A stretch of DNA of 64,000 bases from Ochromonas danica (lineage: Eukaryota; Sar; Chrysophyceae; Chromulinales; Chromulinaceae). The translations under genes were made by a program, and so were the position numbers. The stretch spans positions 237,064 to 301,063 of the forward strand of contig VKHL01000015.1 in assembly GCA_015146655.1 (NCBI GenBank), read 5' to 3'. The notes beneath the pieces are model-generated. The model ran no database searches. It was given only the letters and a program-made list of their open reading frames with translations, and was not told where the DNA came from. This document shows, in pieces, positions 21,979 through 33,922 of this stretch. How positions within the stretch are numbered: the stretch's first letter is position 1; each line of letters opens with the position of its first letter.

Positions 21979-21988
21979 CGACACGTGG
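21979..21988. promoter_or_regulatory. GACACGTGG box upstream of the DnaJ gene
   Basis: The nine bases GACACGTGG lie about 35 bp before the DnaJ start codon. They are the same string as the boxes in the HSP20 spacer. CACGTG cores bind bHLH or bZIP factors in many eukaryotes. Confidence 0.5.
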
Positions 21989-22136
21989 CTCTGATAGCCA
22001 GATCGCCAGAACTATTGTTGGGTGGAAATTCGCCGTTTTATGTTTTCTGTTGGTTTTCGAGTCATTTTACGGCCGTAAAATACCGCCCCTCAGCGAAATT
22101 AGTCCCTTTTGGTTTCTATCACAATGATTCAAGAGA

Positions 22137-23170
22137 ATGGAAGCGATTAACGATCTTCATACAAGAATCTGTTGTCTCGAAAAGGAGCTAGGTGAAACAG
22201 CTAATGTACTTGCTGAGAAGGAGAAAATGGTTAGTTTCCTGCTGCCTTTTGTTGTTATCTAATGGCCACAACCTCTGCATGACTGAACCAAACCTCACAA
22301 CAGATACAAGACCTCCATCACAACCAAGAAATTGTAGAAAAGAGAATTGCTAATTGCAGACATGCTATGACTAAGAACGAGAAGATCCTTCGCAAGAGAG
22401 AGGAGGAACTACATCACCTGCTGCACGAGCATCGACAAGCTGAGGGCGTGCTCTTCGTACAAGCACGAACACTTCGTTCCCTCACCCAACTTATTGTGCA
22501 GACACACGATGACTTTCAAAACTCTTCTACCATATTGAGGAGGCGCATGGAGGGGATGTGGAAGGAGCTGCAGGCAAGCGGGTGCTATGGGCAACAGCGC
22601 GTGGCCCTCAGCCGCACCCTCAGCCAGAACAAAGCCGTCTGGAAGGAAAACGAAGTCAATCGAGGACTCTATCACACTCAGACAACTTCAGTCTACAAGG
22701 AATTGATTCGAGCAGAAGAGCACGAGCTAAGCCATCTACTGACTCAACTCAACGAAGCCAATGCTCTTCACACAGTTTTGCCACCCACTAGGCCTGCACT
22801 TCAATATCTTGCTCCTCAATATCCTCCTTTGCCATCTCCTAGTGTTGTAACACCAATAGAAACAACGCCTGAAGAAGTCGTCAATCACATGGAGGTTGCC
22901 GCAAATCAGATTGTTGTTCCAAGCAATGCCTCCTCTGCTGTCCTTCCAATTGGATTTGAAAAGGAGACCAACAGAACATATCAGTATTCAGAAAACTCTC
23001 CAAGCAACCTCCTTGTCAGTATGCATACAATGGAGCAAAACAGAGTGCACACTCGCTTCACAAGCTACGAGCTCTCAGTCTCTCCCTGGTTCCACGAGGT
23101 GAAGAAGCGGCACATGGACATCTACACCCTGTACGAGCCATCCGCAGACACTAACTCTAACCACTCTTAA
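22137..23170 (+). CDS. Coiled-coil protein of unknown function
   Basis: Two exons (22137-22229, 22304-23170; 319 aa). The ATG at 22137 opens a frame that runs unbroken through a 74-bp GT-AG intron into the large exon; another ATG at 22123 is out of frame and stops quickly. Residues about 1-165 are almost entirely helical and charged (RICCLEKELGETANVLAEKE, KILRKREEELHHLLHEHRQA) and should form a coiled coil. The rest is Pro/Ser/Thr-rich and probably disordered, ending in a short conserved-looking patch (SPWFHEVKKRHMDIYTLYE). I recognise no family. A structural or flagellar role is possible but unsupported. Confidence 0.7.
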
Positions 23171-23257
23171 GAATGGCTTCTATGCAGGAAACCACTCCAT
23201 GCTTAATTGCTTGTTACGTGTAGCCTTCGTTTTGACCATGTACGACCTTTATGTGAT

Positions 23258-26200
23258 TTATGAAACTATCCCAGTTAGAATGTCTGCCAGCATTGAAGAA
23301 TAACTCTGCACTTTAGCCTGTACCTCTTGTACTGTCAGGGTAGATACTAGCCTCATGATCTCTTGACTTTTGCTCTTTCCTGTCTCTTTGCCTGGCCCAG
23401 CGATTGTTGTCTGTAACTGAGAAAGCAGTCCATCGTACGCACGCTGCCAGTTCAGACAACCAGGAGAGAATAAATAATCACGAAATTGATCCAATCGAAC
23501 GGAAATAGTGTCGCTGGTTCCATGGTCGTAGTTATGAATGATTCCATTCTGCTCTGCAATAGCAGCCGCGGCGGCTCGCTCGACAATTTGTTGATGCGAA
23601 TTCGTTCTCTGCAGGAGGGACACCACATTGTCAATAGCTTGTAGAAACAGATCACTCTCCTCTTTTAGCAAGTATTCAGTCAGCACGAGCAATTCAAATT
23701 CTTCTTTCAACCGACTGTTTAACGAGGTTTTACCATCTGCTTCGACCACCACAAGCAAAGGCAGATGTGCTGGACGCAACGTAAGCACCACAGCCCAGAA
23801 GATTAACAAGCTCCTCTGATATTGTTCCACAGTGGGATGACGTAGGAAAAGGACGAAGAGTAAGACCTCCCAATCAGGGCAGCGGGTAGCATAGGGCACT
23901 AGAGGAACGAGAAAGTGTACCAGAGAAGTCGTCAGTTGTCGATAGGTCATAGATAGATCATCTTCAACAAAACTACTCACAGTGACATATCGGCTAGCGA
24001 AAGCTGATATCAAAGATTTTGCTACGGGTTGGAAGAACTCTTGGAAATACACCAACACGTCGTCAAGCGACCACCAAGCAGTGAGTGGAGAAGCTCTGCA
24101 ATGCATGCTTGAATAACACCTCGCAAAACCCTGCACAAGTCCAAGGAGATTGTGATAGTTAGCATGGCGAATTTCTGTAAGACTTCCTCCTCGTTGGCGG
24201 AAGATACACAACATAAGATGACGCAAAGAACGAAATAACAATTGCACTGTTCGCGTTCCCCAGCGCGAGGACTCTTTGTACAACCATAAGCTATGCCCTG
24301 CGACAACACCAAGCGCATTGCACTGCAACTGCATGGTGCGGAACAGAACTTCCATGAAAGCCACTCCATCATTCTCATTGCCAATAGTGTCTGCATTGTT
24401 AGATGCCAGGAAGTGATCGAAGTAGTGTTTATAGGTAGTAAGCAAGAGAGATCTAATCTCTTCCTGTGTATCACGTCTTTGGGGATGTCTAGGATTCCTC
24501 CTCATGTAACGTTGTGCCACACGATGAGTTGTTATTATAAAGTCTTTTAGCCAAGGCACCGCTGTGGTACCTTTCGATGGGCGTAACAACAATCCCGATA
24601 AAACAACCATCAACCAAATCTCCTCCACAGATATCCCACGACTAGCTATTAGTCGATCAAATGACAATAGGGCTGCATTTTTGCTTCCTTCGTGTTCATC
24701 CTCTGGTAACGACAAGTAGCGAGAGAATAAGCGATGACAAAGCACAGCCTGGAGGAAGAGTCCAAGATAATTGTCCATCTTCTGGTCAAGATGGCGAGAA
24801 GTGATATCCACAAAGGTTCCTACGACCTCCTCTGCAGTGGTTCCTGTGCTCGATGGCAGTGCCTGCGCATTGGCTGGTGAGAGAGAGCACAACATAACAG
24901 CAATATCTGCATAGATCTGCACAGCACAGCCCAATGCTTGTGCCACTCCTCGACTGTGCATGTGATGACGACTCGCAGCTAGACTAGCCCATCGACTACT
25001 GTCTTGAGGCAGACCAGGAAACAACGTCTTGCTCTTTTCTTTCTTCTCTCCTGACTTGCTTGTGGGAGAAAGCGAATGAACAAGCAAGGTGAAGGCTTCG
25101 CTGCTGTCATCCATAGCTCGCAGGTAATACGGAAGAACCGTGCGAAGAGATGGCAGGAAGCTGAGAAGAATATTGGCAACGTCCTGAAGACCTGTCCGTT
25201 GCTTCGTCAAGTAGTCTTCAACTTTATTTCTCAAAGCAGAGGAGTGAGAAGAGTTGGAGTTATTGGAGTGAAATCGCATTTGGAGAGGAAGAAATGTTTG
25301 CGTGATATAAGTGAGCACGAAGCGTAGCAAGACATGAAGAGAGTAGATGGCCACAGAGGAGATCTCTTTCACCATTACCCCCTTTTTCCCTCCTACCGAG
25401 GCGGATGCAGGGGGAGGAGGAGCAGACCCATTGATTCCCGAAGAAGTGGTAGCAGCCAAGTTGAATAGAGCATGTAGGAGATGGAGATAGTCCGCCAGGA
25501 AAGCGAAAGGGAATAAGTCGAGATGAAGACCCGTCAACAATCCTCCTTCGCCAGTCTCAAAGGTCCGCGAGGAATGGCTATCCAACACTGCTGCTTGGTG
25601 AGAGGCCAAGTATGAGACAATAGCCTGTCCAGCTAGCGATGAAGTGCAGAGACTAGCTATCACCAACTCCGATGCCGAAGTGTTCGCATGCTGCTCGAAG
25701 ATGGCTAATGTCAGTCGGAACAGAGAGCGACAAGGTAACAAAGATTGGAAATCTTTCTCCTGGCTAGCCCAGAGCACATCCAGTCCAGCAGTATCCTCAG
25801 ACGATCTTTGGGATGCAGCGGTCGAAAAAGGCGTGGAAAGTGGGTAAGGATTGAAAATGACAAAAGCTGCGAGGAAGACCAACCCAGAAACCTCTCCATC
25901 CTTCGTAGCATGAGAAGAGGAGGGGAGCAAAGAAGTGGGCATAAGAGGTGGCTGATATTCAGCCATTATGATCAGATCCATGACTTTTTCTTGAATGGCG
26001 GTTGCTCCTCCTCGCACCTCGTCAGGGAAGATCGCTGAAATCTCTTTGACTAACAGCAGCAGCAAGAGGGCGGTGCTGTAGCAAACAGGTGATATCTCCG
26101 CTTGGCCAGAGCTTTCACTGCGGCCGTTCTTAATAGATGGTGAGGAGGAGGAAAGCATAGGAAACAAAACCACATCAAGACTCTGCCACAGGGCAGGAGC

Positions 26201-29200
26201 TAGCTTTCGTCTGGCCACACGTGCCCATTGACTATCCAGTGCGCTCCCTGCAGGCATGACAGTAGTAGCGACTGGACCATTGGAAGACGAGGAAGTGCTT
26301 ATGAGGCAATGCAAAAGAGCTTCTCGATAGCTCTGACGAATGCTATCGATGGCTTGCAGAGAAAATGCCTCTCCTTCTTGCGGCTCCTCTACTGAAGGGG
26401 GCGACTGTCGCTGCCCCAGCAGAGCAGAGAGATAAGGTGAATACGGATTGACTAGTTGCAACTGGTTCAACAGCATGCTCACAAGGAGAAGGAGGCGCTG
26501 GTGGAGCAAATGACGCCGACCACTTTCTTCCTCTTCCTCCTCGTCATGTGAAGGTAAATGCAAGCTATGCGACAATAGCAGCATGACCTTTCTTTCCTCT
26601 CTATTCACAACGCCTCTCTCTGTTGATGATGATGCATGGTTAAATGATGGCAAGTAGCGCAGCAGACCAGCAGACTGCTTGACTACTTTGATCATGAGGG
26701 CGGGACCTTCGAAGGGATTCTCCCACAACAAAGCAAGTCTTGCCAGCCGTCGACATGTCCTCACAACGAGAGCCCATGCACATTTCACCTGCTCAAGAGA
26801 AAGAGAATGAGTCAAGCATAGGGAGCGTGTGTGATGATCACACAGATGGCGTGCCAGAGCCCAACCCTGCGGCAGTCTCTTTTTGGATGAGCTACTAGCG
26901 ACTGCGTGCTGCAGGTGAAGGAGCAAGAGCCAAAGACTCTCAGTTGAATAGACTGCACCCTCACCCCTCTCCTTCTCTAAAAGCACTGTGCATAAGGGAT
27001 TGCAATAACCATCTTGAGCGCTGGATCCATTAGCAGCCCAGTGACTGTGTCTAGCCAGCAGAGAAGAGATTACATGAAACCACATGCGGTCCCAAAACTT
27101 GCCACTCTGCGTGCCTCCTCCTCCGCCATTTCCTACTATTCTAACTAGAGATTTCTCATAGCATCGAATACTGTGAGTCACAAGAGAAGCAATATTGCCA
27201 TAGCGCGATCGAAGCCCTTGTCCAAAGGAAGGCGATGCCCCCATAGAACAAGCAGTATCACCATCTTGCTCGCGATAGATAAAGCAAGCGGCAATACCCT
27301 GCAAGAGGTCAGAGCTTTGCGGACGAAGCAGAAGCAGTAGCAAACCTCTGAAGACATCTTGCAATGTCTTCCACGCTATCTTAATTGTCTCTTCTCTTTC
27401 ATGTTGTTCCTCCCCTGCCCCGTCCTCCGGCGCTATAACTTTGTGGAGGAAAGACACCTTTTCCTTCAAGTACGCTGTAAGCCAGAATGTGACAGCGTCC
27501 TGCCAGAGCCCTCTGTCATGACTGTGCAAGTACTCCAGGAGACCCAGCAGCTTCTTGGAAGAAGAGCAAGAGTAGGAGGATGAGGAGGGAAAAGAAGACG
27601 AGAGCAGAGCAGTCCATTGCACTTCCAGTCTCTGGGCTATGGAGAGGATGTGCTGCTGAAATATACTCTTCCTCACTCCTCCACCATTTTGTGTCTTGTG
27701 GGTGGCCTGGACTCGGTAGAAGGCAAACAGCTCATCGCCAAAGAGAAGCTGGTTCGTCATTGATATCATCTCGCTGAGTTTCTTTAACCACTCCCTGGAC
27801 AATCTCTCCCTTTCCTCTTGCTCTGTCTTCATCTTTGAAATAATTTGCCACTGCCCAATCAACTCAACAGTGGAGCTGCGCACGGTGTGGTATACATCCC
27901 GTAGAAATGCCTGCAAGAAGGCTTCCCTATCTTCTGCTGAGGTTAGCAGATAGAAGGTGTGCGAGGAGATGTTAGAAACAGCACCAGAATAGTGCGAGGA
28001 GGTGTGGTCCCAGATCTTGCTCGCTATCTCCATACATCGATCACTCATACCAGCTGGAACCATAGGGGTGGTTAGAGGGGTGGACGAGGAAAGCAAAGGT
28101 GGAGTGAGAGGCAGCTGCACCAGATCGATAGATTTCTCTAGTAGTTGGTCTGCTAATTTGAACACCTCCCAATCTCTGTTTTGAGCTATTGGTTTCTCTT
28201 CTTCTTCATCCCACCTTCTTGCTTGCCGTAAAACACCACCAGTCACTTCATCTTCCTTCTCTTGCCAAGTTTGATAATGGTCTTGGTCAGCGATGTGCAA
28301 GTTGTGATCGCCGTACAGGTTAACAGGGATGTTGGTGGCAGAGCTACTCTTCTCCCGCTCTTCGCCAGTGTTGAGAAGCTTCTGAGCCGCAACACAACCA
28401 GAAGCAAGAATGTAGCAACGAGGTTGGGGTCTGCACTGCCATGCTTTCTTTCCCTTCCTCTTTCCACCTCTGTTACGAATAGCTTGCGATTCAGAAGAGT
28501 GAGAACTGAGATGAAAGAGACGAACAACTGCTTCTTCTTGTTCCTGTTCTCCGCGCGAGACAAGATCTTCCAATGGAATCCCATAATCTAACTCGATAAC
28601 CTCCTTCTTTGCGGAGCGACGGCGTATAGGACCCAATGAGGGCGAAGTGGAAGAATCGCGAGCAAGCACTTTCCACAAAACTTCCTCACTCTCTTTCTCC
28701 TCGCGCTCCTCCTCATTATCCCGACCGCTCGGCACGATTTTACTCTGTGCTTCGTCTGATATATCTAGAATGCCCCTATCACCGATAGCTACGCGAACAG
28801 CAGGAGTAATTGAACGACCAAGAGAGACTGTGGGTCGAATTGGCTTGGCAGTGCCCGGCTTGCGCTTCTTGGTAGCCGCCTCAAGAGATTGGTCATGGAC
28901 ACGCTTCCTCTTCTCTAGTCGATAAGAATCCTCCAAGATTTCGTCCTGCGGATACTTGTCTTCATCCTCGTCTGATTCAGGGGAGTAGTTGCTTTCTTGA
29001 TCTTCATCACTCTCCACGTCATTCTCCAGCACCTCCTCCACCGCATAACCCAAACCATCTTCATATGATTGAAACAGCTTTCTCATTTCCTTCTTGGCAT
29101 CACGCAGATCATCTGCAAAGGCGATGGCCAATGCATCGACAGTGACAACCTTTTCTCGCACGCGACTTTGTACGCCTTTGCGCCACGCTTTAATCTCATC

Positions 29201-30705
29201 TTTATCACCCGCACCACTATATCCATCCCTTGCGCCTGATTGAGCAACAGCTCGCTTTAGATGACTCATGAGCTTCGTTTGAACGAGGCGGAAAAGATCG
29301 AAACCAACGCGTTCGATGCGCCGGAATAGTGACTCATATGCGTCATCCAGAGACATCAACTCTCGCGCTAATGCCTGACGATTTTGACCAAATGTTTCCC
29401 GCATTGAAGAGCCATCATTTTTGCGCTCTCCTTCCAGCTGTTGATGCAACTCAGTGAATTCCTTTATCCACTCCTTGGCATCTTCCAGATTGTTGCGATA
29501 GTCTTGCCTCACACAATTCCTCATAGCCACGATGAAATCCACGCAGTAGCGCAAGAGTTCCCACAGAAGTGCCACAGAAAAGCCTGAGAGATCAGCAAGG
29601 TGTTGTCGATAGACGGAGGTCATCCATTCCCCTTCTTCCTCCACGGAAGTGAAAGTTGAAAGATATCCATCACCGCGAGATAGTGCCAAGCATTCATGAA
29701 AGAGAGTTCCATGGAATTTTCTTGCTTCTTCCATCAACTCTTTTCCCGCCCTTCCCTGCACGATTGTCGCATAAAGTGCGTGTAGATCAGAGACAGATGG
29801 CAGTTGTTGTTGCAGTTGATGTGATGGCGCAGCGCGCGAAGGAATCCCCCCCTCCTGACTGACTACCCTTTGCTCTCTCTCGTAGCTTTGCCCTTTCTGG
29901 TGCATCGTGTTCTCCAATTCTTCTCCATTTTCATCATCGCTAATGTCATGGACAGCATTGTTGGAAGGAGTGGGAGGGATATCAACAGCCTGAGAAGAGA
30001 GCAGATTGATAACTTGATCATAGTTCATTCTCTTCTTGCCACGTTCACCAGTCTTCTCTCTGGATGCCACAGAAGTTGACTGCCGTTGAGAACTTCTCCG
30101 CGCCTCGATCTTGCTTTCGCCCTTCTCTTTCGTGCGAGCCTGCTGCAAGATGATCGACTCTGGCTGTACATCCTGTCTGTGTTGACAGTCGCTAATAAAG
30201 CTACCGCAGAATCTATGTGGACACAAGAGCATTAGGCTAGCAGGTCTTCTTGTCAATCAACACCAGCCCACCTGCATCGACCACGCGTCCTCCTAGGCCC
30301 CGATTCTTCAACATGTTCCTTGACATAACGCTCCTCAACGTTGTGCTCTTTGCCACTCACCACATAGACTACATCATATAGAACGGTGTCGTCGTCTATC
30401 CACATCATATAGAATCAACCAAACATCCGTCAGAGCGAAATATCACGTAGAACGACAAGATAACAACCTGGATCACGATGTACGGCAATAACTCGAGCAA
30501 CACCACCAGGTTTGTTGATACCAGGCCACATTCTTTTCATGACCTCCACAATGGTGTCCACAGCAAAGATGGGGTTGCCATCTTCCGGATTCATGGACCA
30601 GGTGTTTGTTGCGTCCTCTCCTCCACCTTCCACGTCCATGTCAAGGGAATGACTGTCTCGAGCAGTGGAAGAAAGTGGCGTGGGAGAGCCTCCTTCTTGT
30701 TCCAT
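23258..30705 (-). CDS. Very large (2438 aa) helical protein of unknown function with an N-terminal Tudor/BAH-like segment
   Basis: Three exons (30705-30468, 30395-30272, 30212-23258) join in frame. The start at 30705 (MEQEGG) is preferred; an upstream in-frame ATG at 30780 lies before a possible 5'-UTR splice acceptor. Residues about 40-110 (DTIVEVMKRMWPGINKPGGV, then TVLYDVVYVVSGKEHNVEE) read like a small beta-barrel chromatin reader of the Tudor or BAH kind. A basic/acidic linker with nuclear-type signals follows (about 110-620), then some 1800 residues of Leu-rich helical sequence without clear repeats. Size, likely nuclear location and helical build recall DNA-repair scaffolds such as MMS22/Mus7, but I see no diagnostic motif, so this is only a guess. 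It shares a 136-bp intergenic region with the divergent gene at 30842. Confidence 0.75.
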
Positions 30706-30841
30706 GCTACCGTAGCTAATGGACAATTTCCAGATTGATTTGTGATGAACCTGAAAAGAAACTATCGACTTATAAATCACAAAAGTGAAGTTTCATACAC
30801 AGTAGCTCTCAGTTTTCTCCATCCTCCTCCACTCACTAAAA

Positions 30842-32201
30842 ATGATTAAAGCGGCTTTGCCCACGATTACCTCCTCCGTCTACCTACATGGGGCAGCCAC
30901 CATCGGACGATGGGGCATACAGGCCCTTGGGAAGCATGGTGGTCTAATGGGAAAGGTTTTGGCGGATGATTCCCAAGCAGTCTTTGGCTTCTCGGCAGTG
31001 CTTGGCACTTTCCTGCCTGACCACATGCAAAGATGGAGACTGCCTGTTGAGTTAGAATCGGATTTGGCATGGAAGATCCTTCTACCTTGCTCCTTGGTAG
31101 CAGCTATTCTGGGTGGATATCAGAGCAGGTCGAAGAGTGCGGATGGTAAACAGTATTTGCAATCTGTTCAACATAAGACTGTGAAGATATTTGCTGCATT
31201 CGCATTTGGTACTATTGGCTCATGGTTGGGTGGGTTGCTGACGATCCTTCTTTTGACTGGATGGGCTCGATGGAGAGGAGTGGTGGACAGTCAGGCGCTA
31301 GCTTTGCATGTCTATCGAGCAAGTTGCTTGACTGCTTCTTACATCGGAGGCACTGCGAACCTCTTCGAGACCGCTGGGGCTCTTCACCTGCAAGGCTCTG
31401 CTATGGAAAGTATCCGATCGTTGGCAGCGATTGATATTTCTATCATGATTGCGTATTTCTCTTGGTTGACATTCTTTCGATCGAGAGCTGCTGGCTCCTC
31501 TCAATCAGTCGAAGAGGATGGAGCTAGAGACAACGTGGAGACAAAAGAAAGCTCCCATCCTAATAGCAACATGCTTAAAGTCTACACGGCAGTGTTAGTC
31601 TCAGCCATTTCAGTGGGGATAACAGCCTTGGCGAGCTCAGCCCAGCAGAGGGTCAACATTGCAGGCATTGCCATTGTCTTGAGCACTTCCTTGGCTCTGC
31701 TTCTCTCAACAGGGTTGAGATTGTTTATTCCGACTGACTGGCCATGGCAAAAGGGAGCTCAAGGTTGGTAAAAATCCCAAATCATTTCTCAACAACAATT
31801 CCACTCATGTTACCATGTCAGGTGTCAGCGGTGCTTTCCTCGGCATGTTCTATGCAGCGCTTGGTTTGCATGCGAATTTAAAGTATCTGTTTTCGTCCGG
31901 GGCTGCCAGCTTGTTTACATTCGCTATCACTTTGTTCACACACTTCACCAGCCTTATCTTGTTGGTGAAAGCATGGAATCGTTTAGCTCCGCCTGATCTG
32001 AGGATAGATACTGATAGTGCTCTTCTTGCAAGTAATGCTTGTGTTGGAGGATCAGCCACTGCTGCCAATATGGCTGCGACATTCAACAGAGAAGATTTGC
32101 TGGTCGGAGCTGCCTGGGCAGGGCTGCTGGGCTATGTCGTTGGAACGCCTGGCGGTTTATTGCTTTGCTCGACTGCCAAAAGACTCGGAATTCTGCGATG
32201 A
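30842..32201 (+). CDS. DUF819-family multi-pass membrane protein
   Basis: Two exons (30842-31763, 31822-32201; 433 aa) joined across a 58-bp GT-AG intron. About ten hydrophobic segments are present. The family pattern is seen in ALHVYRASCLTASYIGGTAN, in the central charged loop, and in the C-terminal half SNACVGGSATAANMAATFNR with the Gly-rich GYVVGTPGG. DUF819 proteins are widespread in bacteria and in plastid-bearing eukaryotes; their transport substrate is not known to me. The first exon lacks an obvious signal peptide, so an organelle leader is possible. The gene is transcribed away from the giant gene at 23258-30705. Confidence 0.85.
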
Positions 32202-32385
32202 TATATGAAGATGTATTTATTTAGCATTGCTAGCATGTTTCTTTATCGAAACTGCATAGAGAAGGAGAGAGTCAGTTTACTGTGAACTCTCAGGGACAGA
32301 ACCGACTGAATTAATCTCAGTTAATATCATACATACATAGGCAAGCAAGAGACTGTTGCGTGCACATTGCTTCGATCTTTGATCT

Positions 32386-33690
32386 TTAACGATCCCAATA
32401 AGCTTCTTCGAGGCTGTCCTCGCGCTCAGGCAGGCCACGAGTGAGTCGAGGAGAATGCTGGGTGAGGACTTGATAACTCACACGGTTGGCATATCTGCAG
32501 ATCTGAGCTAAGGAAGAATAACTCAACCACTTCATCGAGTGTTTAGAAGAATTGGGAACATTGCTACGATGGTAGTTATTGGCAGCGACGTCGTGCAGCA
32601 GAGCAGCCAAGGCTCCATCACCCGCACCATTTGTGTTCATAATCTTCTCTGGACCTCCCATATAAGGAGCAATATAAGAATAGATACGCACAGGGTTTTG
32701 ACAATCTTTCAAGCGCATAGCTCGGCTAAATTCGAACTCATTAAAATCAGCAATAGCTCCAGGTAAGAGAGGATGCTGAGTTTTTCGTTTGGCTTCTTCG
32801 TCAGTGTAACCCGCCATATAGAGGCCCTCCGGACCAGCAGTGCACAACACTAAATCCACCCATTCCAATGCTTTATCAGCAGCGAGCAATGGATTACTTT
32901 CTCCGGTGAGAGCTTCGGCTTCTTCCTCATTCATTGCCAGAATGGAGACGTTTTCCTTCAAGAATTCCCTCCACCATTGCACTTTATCGGTGATCACATA
33001 TTTGGTACCCAGAGAGAGCACTACAGGCACATTATTTTGCTTTGCATATTGGATGGCTTTCAGGGTGGCCTCCAGCATGGGTTCTCCAGGCTTGCAGCGC
33101 ACCAGATATGAGCTCAGCACCAACGCCGACGCACCCGCAATGACAGACTCAGGAATACTCTCCGGCAGCAACTGATTCATATGTCCAGGGCTAATGGCAA
33201 ATGTTCGCTCACCAGAATCGCTGATGAGAGTGAAGCAACGCCCAATGGGTCCGTCCACTCCTTGCAAATAGTTCAGGTCCACTCGACTCGACGTATTGCA
33301 CAGGTAGCGATAAGCATAGCTACCAATTTTAATATTATTTCCCATAACCCCAAGCAGTACCGAGCGATCATCAGCAAGGACCGAGTAGTTGTGCAAAGTG
33401 TTGCCAATTGTACCTCCAGCGAACTGGTGAGTGATCATCTTCTTGCTGACCAGCTCCTGGTACAATGCTTCAGCCACGCCGTCTTCGATAACAAGGGAGT
33501 GACCTTGACTGAGAGCATAACGCTTGATGAAGTCATCATCCACTTTCGCTTCGATGTCAACGAGGGTTTGGTCAATCCCCGCGACCCACGAAGCACTTGA
33601 TTCATTTTCAGGCGCAATTTGGGGAGACAAAGGGTTACGATCCCCCACAGGAAAGAAATGCTTGAACTTGCGTTTACCAGGGAATTTCAT
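32386..33690 (-). CDS. gsk: Inosine-guanosine kinase, bacterial Gsk type (PfkB family)
   Basis: Single exon, 434 aa. The enzyme phosphorylates guanosine and inosine with ATP in purine salvage. From memory, it is colinear from first to last residue with E. coli Gsk, which is also 434 aa. Both start MKFPGKRK, and both contain WVxGIDQTLVDIEAKVDD, HQFAGGTIGNT, DLNYLQGVDGPIGRCFTLI, AMNExEAEALTGES and LPEREDSLEExYWDR. The PfkB catalytic motif is NTNGAGDGALAALLHD, whose GAGD carries the base. No leader peptide is present, so it is expected in the cytosol. No introns are seen, while its neighbours on both sides are eukaryotic. Horizontal transfer from a gammaproteobacterium-like donor is the simplest explanation. 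Confidence 0.95.
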   Translation of the reverse strand: MKFPGKRKFKHFFPVGDRNPLSPQIAPENESSASWVAGIDQTLVDIEAKVDDDFIKRYALSQGHSLVIEDGVAEALYQELVSKKMITHQFAGGTIGNTLHNYSVLADDRSVLLGVMGNNIKIGSYAYRYLCNTSSRVDLNYLQGVDGPIGRCFTLISDSGERTFAISPGHMNQLLPESIPESVIAGASALVLSSYLVRCKPGEPMLEATLKAIQYAKQNNVPVVLSLGTKYVITDKVQWWREFLKENVSILAMNEEEAEALTGESNPLLAADKALEWVDLVLCTAGPEGLYMAGYTDEEAKRKTQHPLLPGAIADFNEFEFSRAMRLKDCQNPVRIYSYIAPYMGGPEKIMNTNGAGDGALAALLHDVAANNYHRSNVPNSSKHSMKWLSYSSLAQICRYANRVSYQVLTQHSPRLTRGLPEREDSLEEAYWDR

Positions 33691-33922
33691 GGCTTTCCTT
33701 GGCTCATGGAGGGGAGGGAATCTTGGTTAGCCTGCAATCCCAACCAATGAACCCGCAACCTTCCCGCAGTCATCCATTTCTCAAAACGCGTTTCTTGAAC
33801 CTCATGGGCTGACAAACGCCACACCCTCTCCCACCTTTGAAAGCAAAGCACTGCAAGCCCAGCCTCATCCCCTCCTCTATATAGCACGTTTTATGCCAGT
33901 TACTTTTTTCAGCTACGATAAT

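Noticed and set aside
32386-33690. Simple bacterial contamination as the explanation of the Gsk gene
   Set aside because: A single bacterial gene lies between eukaryotic genes on the same strand without adjoining bacterial sequence; contamination would need two chimeric joins. Not fully excluded without read data.
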